A stretch of DNA of 64,000 bases from Streptococcus pseudopneumoniae (GTDB lineage Bacteria; Bacillota; Bacilli; Lactobacillales; Streptococcaceae). The notes below the pieces were generated by a model, which saw only the letters and a program-made list of their open reading frames with translations, was not told the origin of the DNA and made no database searches. Numbering within the stretch: position 1 is the stretch's first letter; each line of letters starts with the position of its first letter. The position numbers and the translations under genes are program-made. Below are positions 27,155-34,559 of the stretch, piece after piece. The stretch covers positions 34,336-98,335 of the forward strand of contig NZ_JUUZ01000027.1 in NCBI RefSeq assembly GCF_001074155.1, in the 5' to 3' direction.

Positions 27155-27879
27155 TGTCTTATCTATCAGTAGAATGGCGGAAAACCCAAAAATTTTCCAT
27201 GTTGATGATTGGTATTTTCTTCTTAGCTTTTTGTAGCCTGATTGGTCTTGGGATTTACTTAGGTGCAGCTTATTCTATGGTTGCAGAAAGTGAAAAAGTG
27301 CCTGTTTTATGGGGACAATTGACCTTCTATTATAGCCAGCTTTTCTTTCCGATTTTGGTCAGCATTTATGTAGCCATGATGTTAGGAAAAGAGTTTGATA
27401 GGAAAAATATTGAATTTCTCAGAGCTAATAATGTCAGTCTTGGGAAATTATTGTTGGCAAAAGAAATAGTAATTATCTTGTTTATTGCTGTTTTACAGTT
27501 GTTCTTGTTTGGTATTTTTTATGTCAGTGCTCACCTAATTCATTTAGAAATTTCTAATTTGTTCACCTACCTTAAGTGGGATTTATTGGGGATTTTTGGA
27601 ACAATTAGTATGATGGCAGTACAGTTTTTTGTGACAGCTAAAACTCGTGTTTTTAGTAAATCTGTGGGAATTGGTTCTATTGGTACTTTCGTAGGATTCA
27701 TGATGATTTTTGTATCTGATAAATTATCTTTAATCTATCCCTACTCCCAAGCTATGGTGGCAATGCGGTCACGGAATTTGATAGACTTTAATTTAGTGGA
27801 AATATTGCTGTTTATCATTGTAAATATTCTTCTGTGGGGGATTTTTCATACATTGAGTAATAAAGAATTGCATAAGTAA
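27151..27879 (+). CDS. Lantibiotic immunity ABC permease (LanG)
   Basis: 242 residues with six predicted membrane segments. Begins MMSYLSVEWRKTQKFSMLMIGIFFLAF, a cytosolic WRK..K stretch then the first helix, as in LanG/MutG. AAAGGAGG lies 7 bases upstream. Last gene of the immunity operon; a bidirectional terminator follows at 27940. Confidence 0.85.
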   Translation: MMSYLSVEWRKTQKFSMLMIGIFFLAFCSLIGLGIYLGAAYSMVAESEKVPVLWGQLTFYYSQLFFPILVSIYVAMMLGKEFDRKNIEFLRANNVSLGKLLLAKEIVIILFIAVLQLFLFGIFYVSAHLIHLEISNLFTYLKWDLLGIFGTISMMAVQFFVTAKTRVFSKSVGIGSIGTFVGFMMIFVSDKLSLIYPYSQAMVAMRSRNLIDFNLVEILLFIIVNILLWGIFHTLSNKELHK

Positions 27880-27939
27880 TGCGAAGACTCTTAGGGGTCT
27901 CAGATTGAAGACAAAGTCCTTAGAAGTTATACTTCATAG

Positions 27940-27968
27940 AAAAAGCGAGCCTAAAACTCGCTTTTTTT
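27940..27968. terminator. Bidirectional terminator
   Basis: AAAAAGCGAG and CTCGCTTTTT, between the immunity operon and the convergent XRE gene. Confidence 0.85.
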
Positions 27969-27970
27969 AT

Positions 27971-28480
27971 TTAATCTAATAGCTCCTTATTTTCAATTAA
28001 GAGTTCTAGTGGAGATTTATCTCTTGCTTCAATAAAACCAGGTTCATATTGGGTATGAAGTGTTCTTTTCTGAGAAGTTGGATCAATATACAACTCTTTT
28101 CCATCTTCTGTGTATAGTTGGTTGCCTCTTGTTAGGTAAAGTAAATCCTCTAAGTACTGTCCATCAGTATGTAGGAAATGCTCGATGTATTTAACAGCTT
28201 TTAAGATTTCACTTACTTTATCAGAGTATTCATTAGATTCAAGAACACTCTTTTCTAACTCAATCTCTTTACTCGTTCCAAAGAGTTGGGTTGGAGTTGC
28301 ATTAAAATATTCTGCTATCTTATCCAAATTTGCAAAGGTAGGATAGCTTTTTTGTTTTTCGTAATCAGAGATGGACTGTTTACCGATTCCTAAATCTTCA
28401 GCTAGTTGAGTTTGGCTTACTCCTTTTTCTATGCGTAGTCGTGCCAAATTGGGTCCAAAATTTTGAATAATAAAGGTCAT
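27971..28480 (-). CDS. XRE-family regulator of the mobile element
   Basis: 169 residues. An N-terminal HTH (LARLRIEKGVSQTQLAEDLGIGKQSISDYEKQKSYP, about 13-50) is followed by an uncharacterised C-terminal region with GNQLYTEDGKELYIDPTSQK. Such genes keep integrative elements quiescent. It is transcribed away from the mobility genes; the 436 bases between contain a 28-base perfect palindrome at 28577 that is the likely operator. Confidence 0.85.
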   Translation of the reverse strand: MTFIIQNFGPNLARLRIEKGVSQTQLAEDLGIGKQSISDYEKQKSYPTFANLDKIAEYFNATPTQLFGTSKEIELEKSVLESNEYSDKVSEILKAVKYIEHFLHTDGQYLEDLLYLTRGNQLYTEDGKELYIDPTSQKRTLHTQYEPGFIEARDKSPLELLIENKELLD

Positions 28481-28576
28481 GGGAAACTCCTATTTTTATT
28501 TTTAACTTATTTTATCACCTATAAACTTACAAATCAAGTTTTTGGTTGACTGATTAAAATATTTTTTATAAAATAT

Positions 28577-28604
28577 ATTTATAACTTATAAATAAGTTAT
28601 AAAT
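28577..28604. promoter_or_regulatory. 28-base palindrome, likely XRE operator
   Basis: Arms ATTTATAACTTAT and ATAAGTTATAAAT are perfect over 13 bases around AA. It lies about 95 bases upstream of the XRE start and upstream of the mobility genes. AACTTAT half-sites also occur nearer the XRE start (28503-28509). Confidence 0.6.
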
Positions 28605-28619
28605 AATACAAAAATAGCT

Positions 28620-28880
28620 CGTGAGTTTAGGATTGGTGAGTGGGGAGGAAGTTGAGGACGAGACTATGACTTATGACTATTCGAAGCCTTGGAGCTAGAA
28701 ATTGTGTGGACAAGGACAAGGGACGAGCCTGACGGGAAGTCAGGCGAAGTCCTGCAGACTGCCGTCCAGACAATTTCTAGCCAAGCAAAAGCTGGCTATT
28801 CTAACAGCCAGCAAAAAGGTACACTTAGGGCAACGCCCAAAGAACGACGGAACGAACAAACGTTGATTTGACGGTGTTTC
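28620..28880 (+). other. Structured origin-like region (oriT/dso candidate)
   Basis: Stems: CTAGAAATTGTGTGGAC (28695-28711) with GTCCAGACAATTTCTAG (28764-28780), one mismatch. Inside is GCCTGAC/GTCAGGC around GGGAA and an AGGAC/GTCCT pair; after it GCTGGCT/AGCCAGC and GGGC/GCCC. GC content is far above the surroundings. It lies directly before the Rep_trans/MobT-like gene, where oriT or a double-strand origin is expected. A structured RNA is the alternative. Confidence 0.55.
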
Positions 28881-28916
28881 TGAGACCTAAAAAATCTAAA
28901 AGAAAGGGGGACAATT

Positions 28917-29894
28917 TTGTTGGTTTCTATACAAGATTTAAGAAGTATTCAAGAACGATGTGATGTAGGAGAATTAGTACAGCGGTTAGATGTCAGTATT
29001 GATAGATTAACGGTTATCTGGGATACAGACATTGGTTCCCTAAGACGAATTTTCAAAAATCTGAAACAGGCAATAAGTACAAGAGTTGATTCATTTGAAA
29101 TACATGATAACGTACGAGATGATGTCTTTACTTTAGTTAAAGTTTTTAATGAGTATGATTCAATCAATATTATATTTTTCCAATTATCCACTTATGGAAA
29201 TGAACAATTGATTCGAATTGATTTTAATCCTAATACTTTAAAAGAATTTGGTGGAATGAAAGTATGGAGGCAATTAATGTACTTTGCTAGATTGAATTCA
29301 TTGACGGTACGCTTGTCTCGTTTTGATTTGGCATTTGACATTTTCAACAGGCCTGAAATCGTTAATTTGCAACATATTAAAGGTGGTGTTACCCATAAGG
29401 CCTTCTATGGTAGAGGGGGTGAATTAGAGACGAAATATTGGGGTTCTAGCGGTAGTAATGTACAAGTTAGGTTATATGATAAGAATAAAGAAATCATTGC
29501 TCACAAGCGCGAAGAGAAGCTAGATTTGGCTGTAAATCCGTTTTGGTGGAGACTAGAGTTCCAACTCAGAACCAAAGCGATTGGTGAGGAGATGGTCCAA
29601 GATGTTATGAATCGTCTTGATAATTTCGGATTTTATAAGCTAGAACATATTCGAGTGGAGCAAAGAGCATTTACAATTATCTTTCTCAACAATCCTGAAC
29701 TGTTATCATTGGCTTTTCCAAATTTAAAATCAGACAGCATCAAAAAGAAAAAAACAAGATTCCGCAAACTATTGAGAGAAGAAACGAATCAATTTGCGGA
29801 AGAACTAAAAGAAGTATTAATACAGAATCTCCCTAAATTAAATGCAGATTTACAACTACTTGTAGGCGAGTTTCTGAATTTAGAAAATAAATAA
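28917..29894 (+). CDS. Rep_trans / MobT-like replication initiation or relaxase protein
   Basis: 325 residues from a TTG start at 28917, preceded by AAAGGGGG. The protein fits the replication-initiation-factor (Rep_trans) family: VSIDRLTVIWD near the start, FYGRGGELETKYWGSSGSN, VQVRLYDKNKE (Tyr a candidate catalytic residue) and NPFWWRLEFQLR. In Tn916-type elements the same family acts as the MobT relaxase. The structured region upstream is its probable nicking target. DUF3173 and integrase genes follow closely. Confidence 0.8.
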   Translation: MLVSIQDLRSIQERCDVGELVQRLDVSIDRLTVIWDTDIGSLRRIFKNLKQAISTRVDSFEIHDNVRDDVFTLVKVFNEYDSINIIFFQLSTYGNEQLIRIDFNPNTLKEFGGMKVWRQLMYFARLNSLTVRLSRFDLAFDIFNRPEIVNLQHIKGGVTHKAFYGRGGELETKYWGSSGSNVQVRLYDKNKEIIAHKREEKLDLAVNPFWWRLEFQLRTKAIGEEMVQDVMNRLDNFGFYKLEHIRVEQRAFTIIFLNNPELLSLAFPNLKSDSIKKKKTRFRKLLREETNQFAEELKEVLIQNLPKLNADLQLLVGEFLNLENK

Positions 29895-29905
29895 GGAGGA
29901 TAACT

Positions 29906-30094
29906 ATGGACAATAATTTAATTAGTAACAAAGAATTAATTGAAATGGGCTATCGCCCTCATACAGCAAATGATATCATTCATCAGGCAAGAGAATTACT
30001 TGTCTCACGAGGCTATACATTTTATAATCGCAAACGTTTGATGGTTGTTCCAAAAAGTGTTGTAAATGAGATTCTAGGAACTGAGGTGGCGTAA
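29906..30094 (+). CDS. DUF3173 family protein, excisionase-like
   Basis: 62 residues: MDNNLISNKELIEMGYRPHTANDIIHQARELLVSRGYTFYNRKRLMVVPKSVVNEILG. This is the typical DUF3173 pattern seen next to integrases of streptococcal integrative elements, thought to bind DNA and direct excision. AAGGAGGATAAC is a strong ribosome binding site. It ends one base before the integrase ATG, so the two are surely co-translated. Confidence 0.85.
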   Translation: MDNNLISNKELIEMGYRPHTANDIIHQARELLVSRGYTFYNRKRLMVVPKSVVNEILGTEVA

Positions 30095-30095
30095 T

Positions 30096-31235
30096 ATGGC
30101 AAGTGTTCGTTATCGAAAGCGAGGAGATAGTAATTTATGGACCTATGAAATTCGTAACGAAGGAAAAACTGTTGTTCATAATAGTGGTTTTAAAACAAAA
30201 AAACTTGCAGAGACAGAAGCTGAGCCGATTCTGCAAGAACTTCGTTTAGGAAAAAGAATTTCTAGAGATATTTCTCTTGTCGATCTATATCAAGAATGGC
30301 TTGAACTAAAAATTCTACCGAGTAGTAGGTCGGAAGAGACAAAGAAAAAATATCTTCTCCGTAAAAACACAATTGAAAGATTATTTGGAAATAAAAAAGT
30401 CACTCAAATTCGTGCGAGTGAATACCAAAGAATTATGAATAAGTATGGGCAGACGGTTGGTAGAAATTTTCTTGGTAGATTGAATACTGGGATTCATCAG
30501 AGCATCCAAATGGCAATTGCAGACAAAGTTCTAATAGATGATTTTACACAACATGTCGAGTTATTTTCATCCAAAGAACAACAGATGACAGAAGAGAAAT
30601 ATTTACATACAGAAAAGGACTATCTGGATTTACTTTTAGCAGTAAAGAAAAAATTTGATTACCAACGTTCAATTGTTCCTTATATCGTCTATTTTCTATT
30701 AAAAACAGGCATGAGGTTTGGAGAGTTAATAGCGTTAACTTGGAATGAAGTTGACTTTGACAGAGGACTGCTAAAAACATATAGGAGGTTCAATACCCTT
30801 TCTCATAAATTTGTCCCTCCAAAAAATAAAACGTCTATTCGGATGGTACCGATAGACGAAGAATGTATTAAGATATTACAAGTCCTAAAAATTGAACAAG
30901 AGAAAGCTAATAAAGAGCTAGGAATCAAGAATAGGTATAAAATGATTTTTCAGCATTATGGATATATTCACTTGGTACCAGACATTGCAAGTGTCAATAA
31001 AGCTTTGAGTGTTCTTTTAAATGAATTAGATATTTATCCAATTATCACGACAAAAGGAGCACGTCATACCTATGGAAGCTACCTCTGGCACAAAGGATTT
31101 GACCTTGGAGTTATTGCAAAAATTCTAGGGCATAGAGATATTTCAATGTTAGTAGAAGTATATGGACACACTTTAGAAGAGAAAATTTTTGAAGAATTTA
31201 ATCAAATTAGAGATGTCTGGAAAGATTGCTCATAA
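30096..31235 (+). CDS. Tyrosine site-specific integrase
   Basis: 379 residues. The N-terminal arm-binding AP2-like domain (MASVRYRKRGDSNLWTYEIRNEGKTVVHNSGF) is followed by a SAM-like core-binding domain and the catalytic domain. Catalytic residues: Arg in TGMRFGELIAL, His-Arg region TKGARHTYGSYLWH, His in ILGHRDISM and nucleophile Tyr in VEVYGHT. It sits 63 bases from the right att site and next to the tRNA-Lys gene, the standard position of a tRNA-directed integrase. Confidence 0.95.
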   Translation: MASVRYRKRGDSNLWTYEIRNEGKTVVHNSGFKTKKLAETEAEPILQELRLGKRISRDISLVDLYQEWLELKILPSSRSEETKKKYLLRKNTIERLFGNKKVTQIRASEYQRIMNKYGQTVGRNFLGRLNTGIHQSIQMAIADKVLIDDFTQHVELFSSKEQQMTEEKYLHTEKDYLDLLLAVKKKFDYQRSIVPYIVYFLLKTGMRFGELIALTWNEVDFDRGLLKTYRRFNTLSHKFVPPKNKTSIRMVPIDEECIKILQVLKIEQEKANKELGIKNRYKMIFQHYGYIHLVPDIASVNKALSVLLNELDIYPIITTKGARHTYGSYLWHKGFDLGVIAKILGHRDISMLVEVYGHTLEEKIFEEFNQIRDVWKDCS

Positions 31236-31242
31236 AAAAATG

Positions 31243-31263
31243 TGGGGCAAATGATGGGGCAAA
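31243..31263 (+). repeat. Paired TGGGGCAAA repeats, right end
   Basis: Copies at 31243-31251 and 31255-31263, between integrase stop and att. Candidate integrase arm sites; see the left-end pair. Confidence 0.4.
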
Positions 31264-31279
31264 TCAGTTATAGACAAGC

Positions 31280-31307
31280 AAAAAAGCCTTATAAATCAAG
31301 GCTTTTT
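31280..31307 (-). terminator. tRNA-Lys terminator (also integrase)
   Basis: AAAAAAGCCTT and AAGGCTTTTT arms; its right half forms part of the att repeat, so a copy stays on both sides of the element. Confidence 0.8.
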
Positions 31308-31332
31308 CCTGTTGATTTAGATGCCCCCTGCA
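31298..31332 (+). repeat. Right attachment site (att)
   Basis: AAGGCTTTTTCCTGTTGA then TTTAGATGCCCCCTGCA, overlapping the last 11 bases of the tRNA-Lys gene; matches 21521-21554. Confidence 0.85.
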
Positions 31333-31394
31333 GGGCTCGAACCTGCGACCCATAGATTAAGAGTCTACTGCTCTACCAACTGAGCTAAGGAGGC
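31322..31394 (-). tRNA. tRNA-Lys (anticodon CTT)
   Basis: 73 bases on the minus strand. Acceptor GCCTCCT pairs with AGGGGGC, D-arm GCTC/GAGC, anticodon stem GTAGA/TCTAT with loop CTCTTAA, T-arm GCAGG/CCTGC with TTCGAGC loop. CCA is not encoded. No separate promoter is visible; it starts a few bases after the 3' end of the probable 6S RNA, so transcription may continue from that gene. Confidence 0.95.
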
Positions 31395-31397
31395 AAA

Positions 31398-31594
31398 TAA
31401 AAAGCTGTATTGGTGCCGAAACTTCACGGTTTGTATTGAACCCGCGCAATTAAGCAGGTGGGCAACTCGCTCTAACTGAAGCTGTTTCCGTGTGAGACGG
31501 CCTACATGCTGTTAGAAGACTTTTGTTTCCCTAATAATACAAAAAATAGTCGGTCAACACTTAAATGTGAAGTCGTACACCACAGCGTTTCTAT
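31398..31594 (-). ncRNA. ssrS: Probable 6S RNA
   Basis: On the minus strand a promoter (TTGATT, 16 bases, TATCAT with TG-G) predicts a start near 31594. The transcript of about 195 bases folds into one long interrupted rod: GCTGT/ACAGC, GGTG/CACC and ACTTCAC/GTGAAGT at the ends, TTGTATT/AATACAA in the middle, then CTAAC/GTTAG, AGC/GCT and CCGT/ACGG at the tip. It ends at TTTTTA. A rod with a central bubble, this length and the position beside rarA fit the 6S RNA regulator of RNA polymerase. Confidence 0.7.
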
Positions 31595-31656
31595 GATTAT
31601 ATGATACCACTTTTTCAAAAAAAATCAAGGGGAAATTATAATTTTTGAAAAGGATT

Positions 31657-32928
31657 TCACGAGTTTCGTAATTTATCAATGGTTTCCTTGCGTTGAGCCA
31701 GGGCCCGTTCGTATTTTCCACTATCTTCTGGAGAAAAGTAGTGATGGTCACGGATTTTTTCTGGTAGGTATTCTTGCTTGACCCAGTGACCAGGATAATT
31801 ATGTGGATAGAGATAATTTTGGGCGTTACCTAATTCCTTGCTGCCGCTATAATGTCCATCTCGCAAGTGACGTGGAATCGGCAGATGCCCCGATGTTTTA
31901 AGGTCAGACAAGGCCTTATCTATAGCCACGTAGGCTGAGTTAGACTTAGGTGAAAGTGCCAGATCAATGACGACATTGGCAATGAGGATACGAGCCTCTG
32001 GGAAGCCGATTCTTTGCGCAGCATCCAAAGCAGTTACGGTATGGATTTGCGCTTCTGGATTAGCTAAGCCAATATCTTCATAAGCAATCACAGTCAAACG
32101 ACGAGCTAGGCTAGGAAGGTCACCGGCTTCTATCAAGCGAGCAGCATAGTGGAGACTAGCATCGACATCGGATCCACGGATGGATTTTTGCAGGGCAGAG
32201 AGAACGTCATAGTGACCGTCTCCATCCTTGTCCATAGTGATGTAGCTTCTCTGAAGACTATTTTCCATGATGTCGAGCGTGATGTGGCGGACACCGTCAT
32301 CATTTTCTGGGGTGGAGAGAACTGCCAAATCAAGCGAATTGAAGGCAGAACGGAGATCTCCATTGGTAGATGTTGCGATAAAATCAAGGGCATCATCATC
32401 TAACTCAACAGGGAAATCAAAACCTCTTTCAGGGTCAGTCAGGGCGATTTGAACGGCCTCTTTAACATCTTGATTGGATAAGGGTTCTAATTCAAAAATC
32501 TGAACACGGCTACGGATGGCTGGAGTGACAGAAAAGAAAGGATTTTCAGTTGTCGCCCCGATCATGATGACTAGACCACTTTCCAAGAGAGGAAGGAGGA
32601 AGTCTTGTTTAGTCTTGTCAAGACGATGAATCTCGTCTAGTAGCAGTACAAGGCCACCTGAGAATTTAGCTTCCTCAGCGATTTCTTGGAGGCGTTTTTT
32701 ACTATCAACTGTGGCATTGAAGGTCCGAAAAGCATACTTGGTCGTTCCAGCGATGGCTGAAGCGATACTGGTTTTTCCGATGCCTGGAGGTCCGTAAAGA
32801 ATCATGGATGACAAGCGGTTAGCCTCTACCATGCGGCGGATGATTTTTCCTGGTCCTACCAGATGCTCCTGACCGATGACCTGGTCGATGGTTTTGGGGC
32901 GCATACGAAGCGCGAGATTGTCTGGCAT
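31657..32928 (-). CDS. rarA: Replication-associated recombination protein RarA (MgsA)
   Basis: AAA+ ATPase acting at stalled forks and gaps. 423 residues from MPDNLALRMRPKTIDQVIGQ; the start is supported by AAAGGA eight bases upstream, and six more in-frame codons lack such support. Walker A GPPGIGKT (46-53), Walker B LLLDEIHR, sensor region IGATTENPFF, then the MgsA C-terminal tetramerisation domain (IPRHLRDGHYSG, YPHNYPGHW). Divergent from the DUF3013 gene. Confidence 0.95.
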   Translation of the reverse strand: MPDNLALRMRPKTIDQVIGQEHLVGPGKIIRRMVEANRLSSMILYGPPGIGKTSIASAIAGTTKYAFRTFNATVDSKKRLQEIAEEAKFSGGLVLLLDEIHRLDKTKQDFLLPLLESGLVIMIGATTENPFFSVTPAIRSRVQIFELEPLSNQDVKEAVQIALTDPERGFDFPVELDDDALDFIATSTNGDLRSAFNSLDLAVLSTPENDDGVRHITLDIMENSLQRSYITMDKDGDGHYDVLSALQKSIRGSDVDASLHYAARLIEAGDLPSLARRLTVIAYEDIGLANPEAQIHTVTALDAAQRIGFPEARILIANVVIDLALSPKSNSAYVAIDKALSDLKTSGHLPIPRHLRDGHYSGSKELGNAQNYLYPHNYPGHWVKQEYLPEKIRDHHYFSPEDSGKYERALAQRKETIDKLRNS

Positions 32929-33043
32929 AGCAGTCCTTTCTAACATGGATTTTCTGATACTAATGTGGTAATATGGTAGTATCTATTTTAGCATATTTCC
33001 GAGTATTCGGGGCGATTGAAGAGTCGTATAGAAAGAGGACAAA

Positions 33044-33514
33044 ATGGCAACATATGGATTTTTAGATGTTTTACAAGAAGAGTTGGACAAGAACTTTCCT
33101 TTTGATTATGAGATTAGTTGGGACAAGCGCAATCATGCGGTTGAAGTGAGTTTTCTATTAGAGGCACAAAATGCTGCAGGGGTGGAGATGTTAGATGAAG
33201 ACGGAGAGGTTTCGTCAGATGATATCCTTTTTGAAGAAGCAGTCCTTTTTTACAACCCTGCCAAGTCAACAGTTAATGCAGAAGACTATCTCACAGTCAT
33301 CCCTTACCTGCCTAAGAAAGGTTTTTCTCGTGAATTTTTAGCTTATTTTGCGCTATTCCTTAAAGATACTGCAGAGGTTGGACTAGATGCCCTCATGGAC
33401 TTTTTGGAAGACCCAGAAGCAGAAGAATTCGTCATGGAATGGAACCAAGAAGTCTTTGAAGAAGGAAAAGCAGGCTTGGAAGAGGGAGAATTTTACCCTT
33501 ATCCGAGATACTAG
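33044..33514 (+). CDS. DUF3013 family protein
   Basis: 156 residues, acidic: MATYGFLDVLQEELDKNFPFDYEISWDKRNHAVEVSFLLEAQN at the N-terminus and a very acidic C-terminal third. The pattern fits DUF3013, a conserved streptococcal family of unknown role. AGAGGAC is the ribosome binding site. It is followed closely by the NUDIX and GNAT genes, forming a small operon. Confidence 0.85.
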   Translation: MATYGFLDVLQEELDKNFPFDYEISWDKRNHAVEVSFLLEAQNAAGVEMLDEDGEVSSDDILFEEAVLFYNPAKSTVNAEDYLTVIPYLPKKGFSREFLAYFALFLKDTAEVGLDALMDFLEDPEAEEFVMEWNQEVFEEGKAGLEEGEFYPYPRY

Positions 33515-33523
33515 GAGCTTGTA

Positions 33524-33952
33524 GTGGATATAGATATTTCAGATTTCACAGGCTGCAAAATTGCCCTCTTTTGTGGAGATAAGCTACTGACCATCTTGCG
33601 TGATGACAAGGACAATATCCCTTGGCCCAATATGTGGGAGTTGCCAGGTGGTGGCCGTGAAGGGGACGAAAGTCCATTTGAGTGCGCGGCGCGTGAAGTT
33701 TATGAGGAACTAGGCATTCACTTGACCGAAGATTGCCTGCTCTGGAGCAAGATCTATCCCAGCATGCTCTATGAAGGCAGACAGTCAGTATTTATGGTCG
33801 GTCAGTTAAGTCAGGATCAGTTTGACAGTATCACCTTTGGAGATGAAGGACAGGCCTATAAACTGATGCCTATTGAGGAATTTTTGACATCCAGTCAAGT
33901 AGTGCCTCAGCTACAGGGGAGATTGAGGGATTATTTGGAGGAGAGTTTATGA
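33524..33952 (+). CDS. NUDIX hydrolase
   Basis: 142 residues from a GTG start at 33524, 9 bases after the previous stop, with AGGAG upstream. A full Nudix box GGGREGDESPFECAAREVYEELGI (G-x5-E-x7-REVYEELG, split here only for description) lies at about residues 41-64. It hydrolyses a nucleoside diphosphate linked to X; the substrate is not deducible. Its stop overlaps the next start by four bases (ATGA). Confidence 0.9.
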   Translation: MDIDISDFTGCKIALFCGDKLLTILRDDKDNIPWPNMWELPGGGREGDESPFECAAREVYEELGIHLTEDCLLWSKIYPSMLYEGRQSVFMVGQLSQDQFDSITFGDEGQAYKLMPIEEFLTSSQVVPQLQGRLRDYLEESL

Positions 33953-34422
33953 TAAGACTTGAACGAACAGGAGCAGAGGATTTAGAGGACGTCATTGCGA
34001 TTCAAATAGCTAGCTTTAAGGCTGTATATGACAAATACCAAGATGAATATGATCCCTATCTGGAGGACCGTGAACGAATTAAGTGGAAACTAGTCGAGCG
34101 TCCCAATAGCTATTACTACTTTGTCAAAGAAAACGAAGATAAAATTGGATTTCTTCGAATTCAGACCAATGACGAGTTAACGAAAGCTTGGTTAGGAACG
34201 GCAGCGATTTTATCTCCCTATCAAGGAAAAGGGTATGGATCTAAAGGTTTAAGCTTGCTGGAAAAAGAATTTCCAACCATCACACAATGGGATTTGTGTA
34301 CGGTATTACAGGATGCGGGAATGGTTGCCTTCTACAAGAAAAATGGCTACCGTCAAACTCATATCGAGCCTGAAAAAGAAGGTATGGATATGGTCTACAT
34401 GAAAAAATTGATTGACAAATAG
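33949..34422 (+). CDS. GNAT family N-acetyltransferase
   Basis: 157 residues: MIRLERTGAEDLEDVIAIQI opening, acetyl-CoA binding motif A at LSPYQGKGYGSKGLSLLE (about 88-105) and a C-terminal FYKKNGYRQTH. Acceptor substrate unknown. Translationally coupled to the NUDIX gene. The region after it carries two inverted repeats before prmA. Confidence 0.88.
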   Translation: MIRLERTGAEDLEDVIAIQIASFKAVYDKYQDEYDPYLEDRERIKWKLVERPNSYYYFVKENEDKIGFLRIQTNDELTKAWLGTAAILSPYQGKGYGSKGLSLLEKEFPTITQWDLCTVLQDAGMVAFYKKNGYRQTHIEPEKEGMDMVYMKKLIDK

Positions 34423-34429
34423 AAAGGAT

Positions 34430-34544
34430 GGTTCAGTTAAATTTCTAAACTGAACCCGCCCTAAACACGGTGCCAAAAAGATAAACTTCTCTTAGACACA
34501 AACGTCTTCAGAGAGTTTCTTATTTTGGCTTTGTGTTTTACGGG
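34430..34544. repeat. Hairpin plus long MITE-like inverted repeat
   Basis: GGTTCAGTT/AACTGAACC (34430-34438, 34448-34456) is followed by a long imperfect inverted repeat: CCCG/CGGG (34455-34458, 34541-34544), AAACAC/GTGTTT (34463-34468, 34533-34538), GCCAAAA/TTTTGGC (34472-34478, 34523-34529) and AAACTTCTCT/AGAGAGTTT nearer the centre. About 90 bases in all. It may be a small palindromic repeat element or a leader structure of prmA. Confidence 0.55.
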
Positions 34545-34559
34545 CTTGGTATCTTAATG

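Larger units (their letters stand above)
21521..31332 (+). mobile_element. Integrative (mobilizable-type) element in tRNA-Lys
   Basis: A near-perfect repeat of 34-35 bases (one base inserted on the right) bounds about 9.8 kb: 21521-21554 and 31298-31332. It ends in the 3' end of tRNA-Lys(CTT) and includes that tRNA's terminator arm, the classic signature of tyrosine-integrase insertion. Inside are an integrase gene next to the tRNA, a DUF3173 excisionase-like gene, a Rep_trans/MobT-like gene, an XRE regulator, and cargo (two-component system, lantibiotic remnant, immunity ABC transporter). No conjugation genes are present, so transfer would need a helper. Confidence 0.85.

Noticed and set aside
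28689..28871. 60-codon ORF starting MELEIVWTRTRDEPDGKSG
   Set aside because: It lies wholly in the multi-stem origin-like region; its codons are explained by the inverted repeats, and no ribosome binding site precedes it.
21658..31263. TGGGGCAAA copies considered as CRISPR-like repeats
   Set aside because: Only two copies per end, 11-12 bases apart with no spacer array and no cas genes. No CRISPR array was seen anywhere in the window.
31398..31594. 4.5S (SRP) RNA as identity of the ncRNA beside tRNA-Lys
   Set aside because: The GGUC...GGAAGCAGCC-type tip of SRP RNA is absent; length and central bubble fit 6S better.
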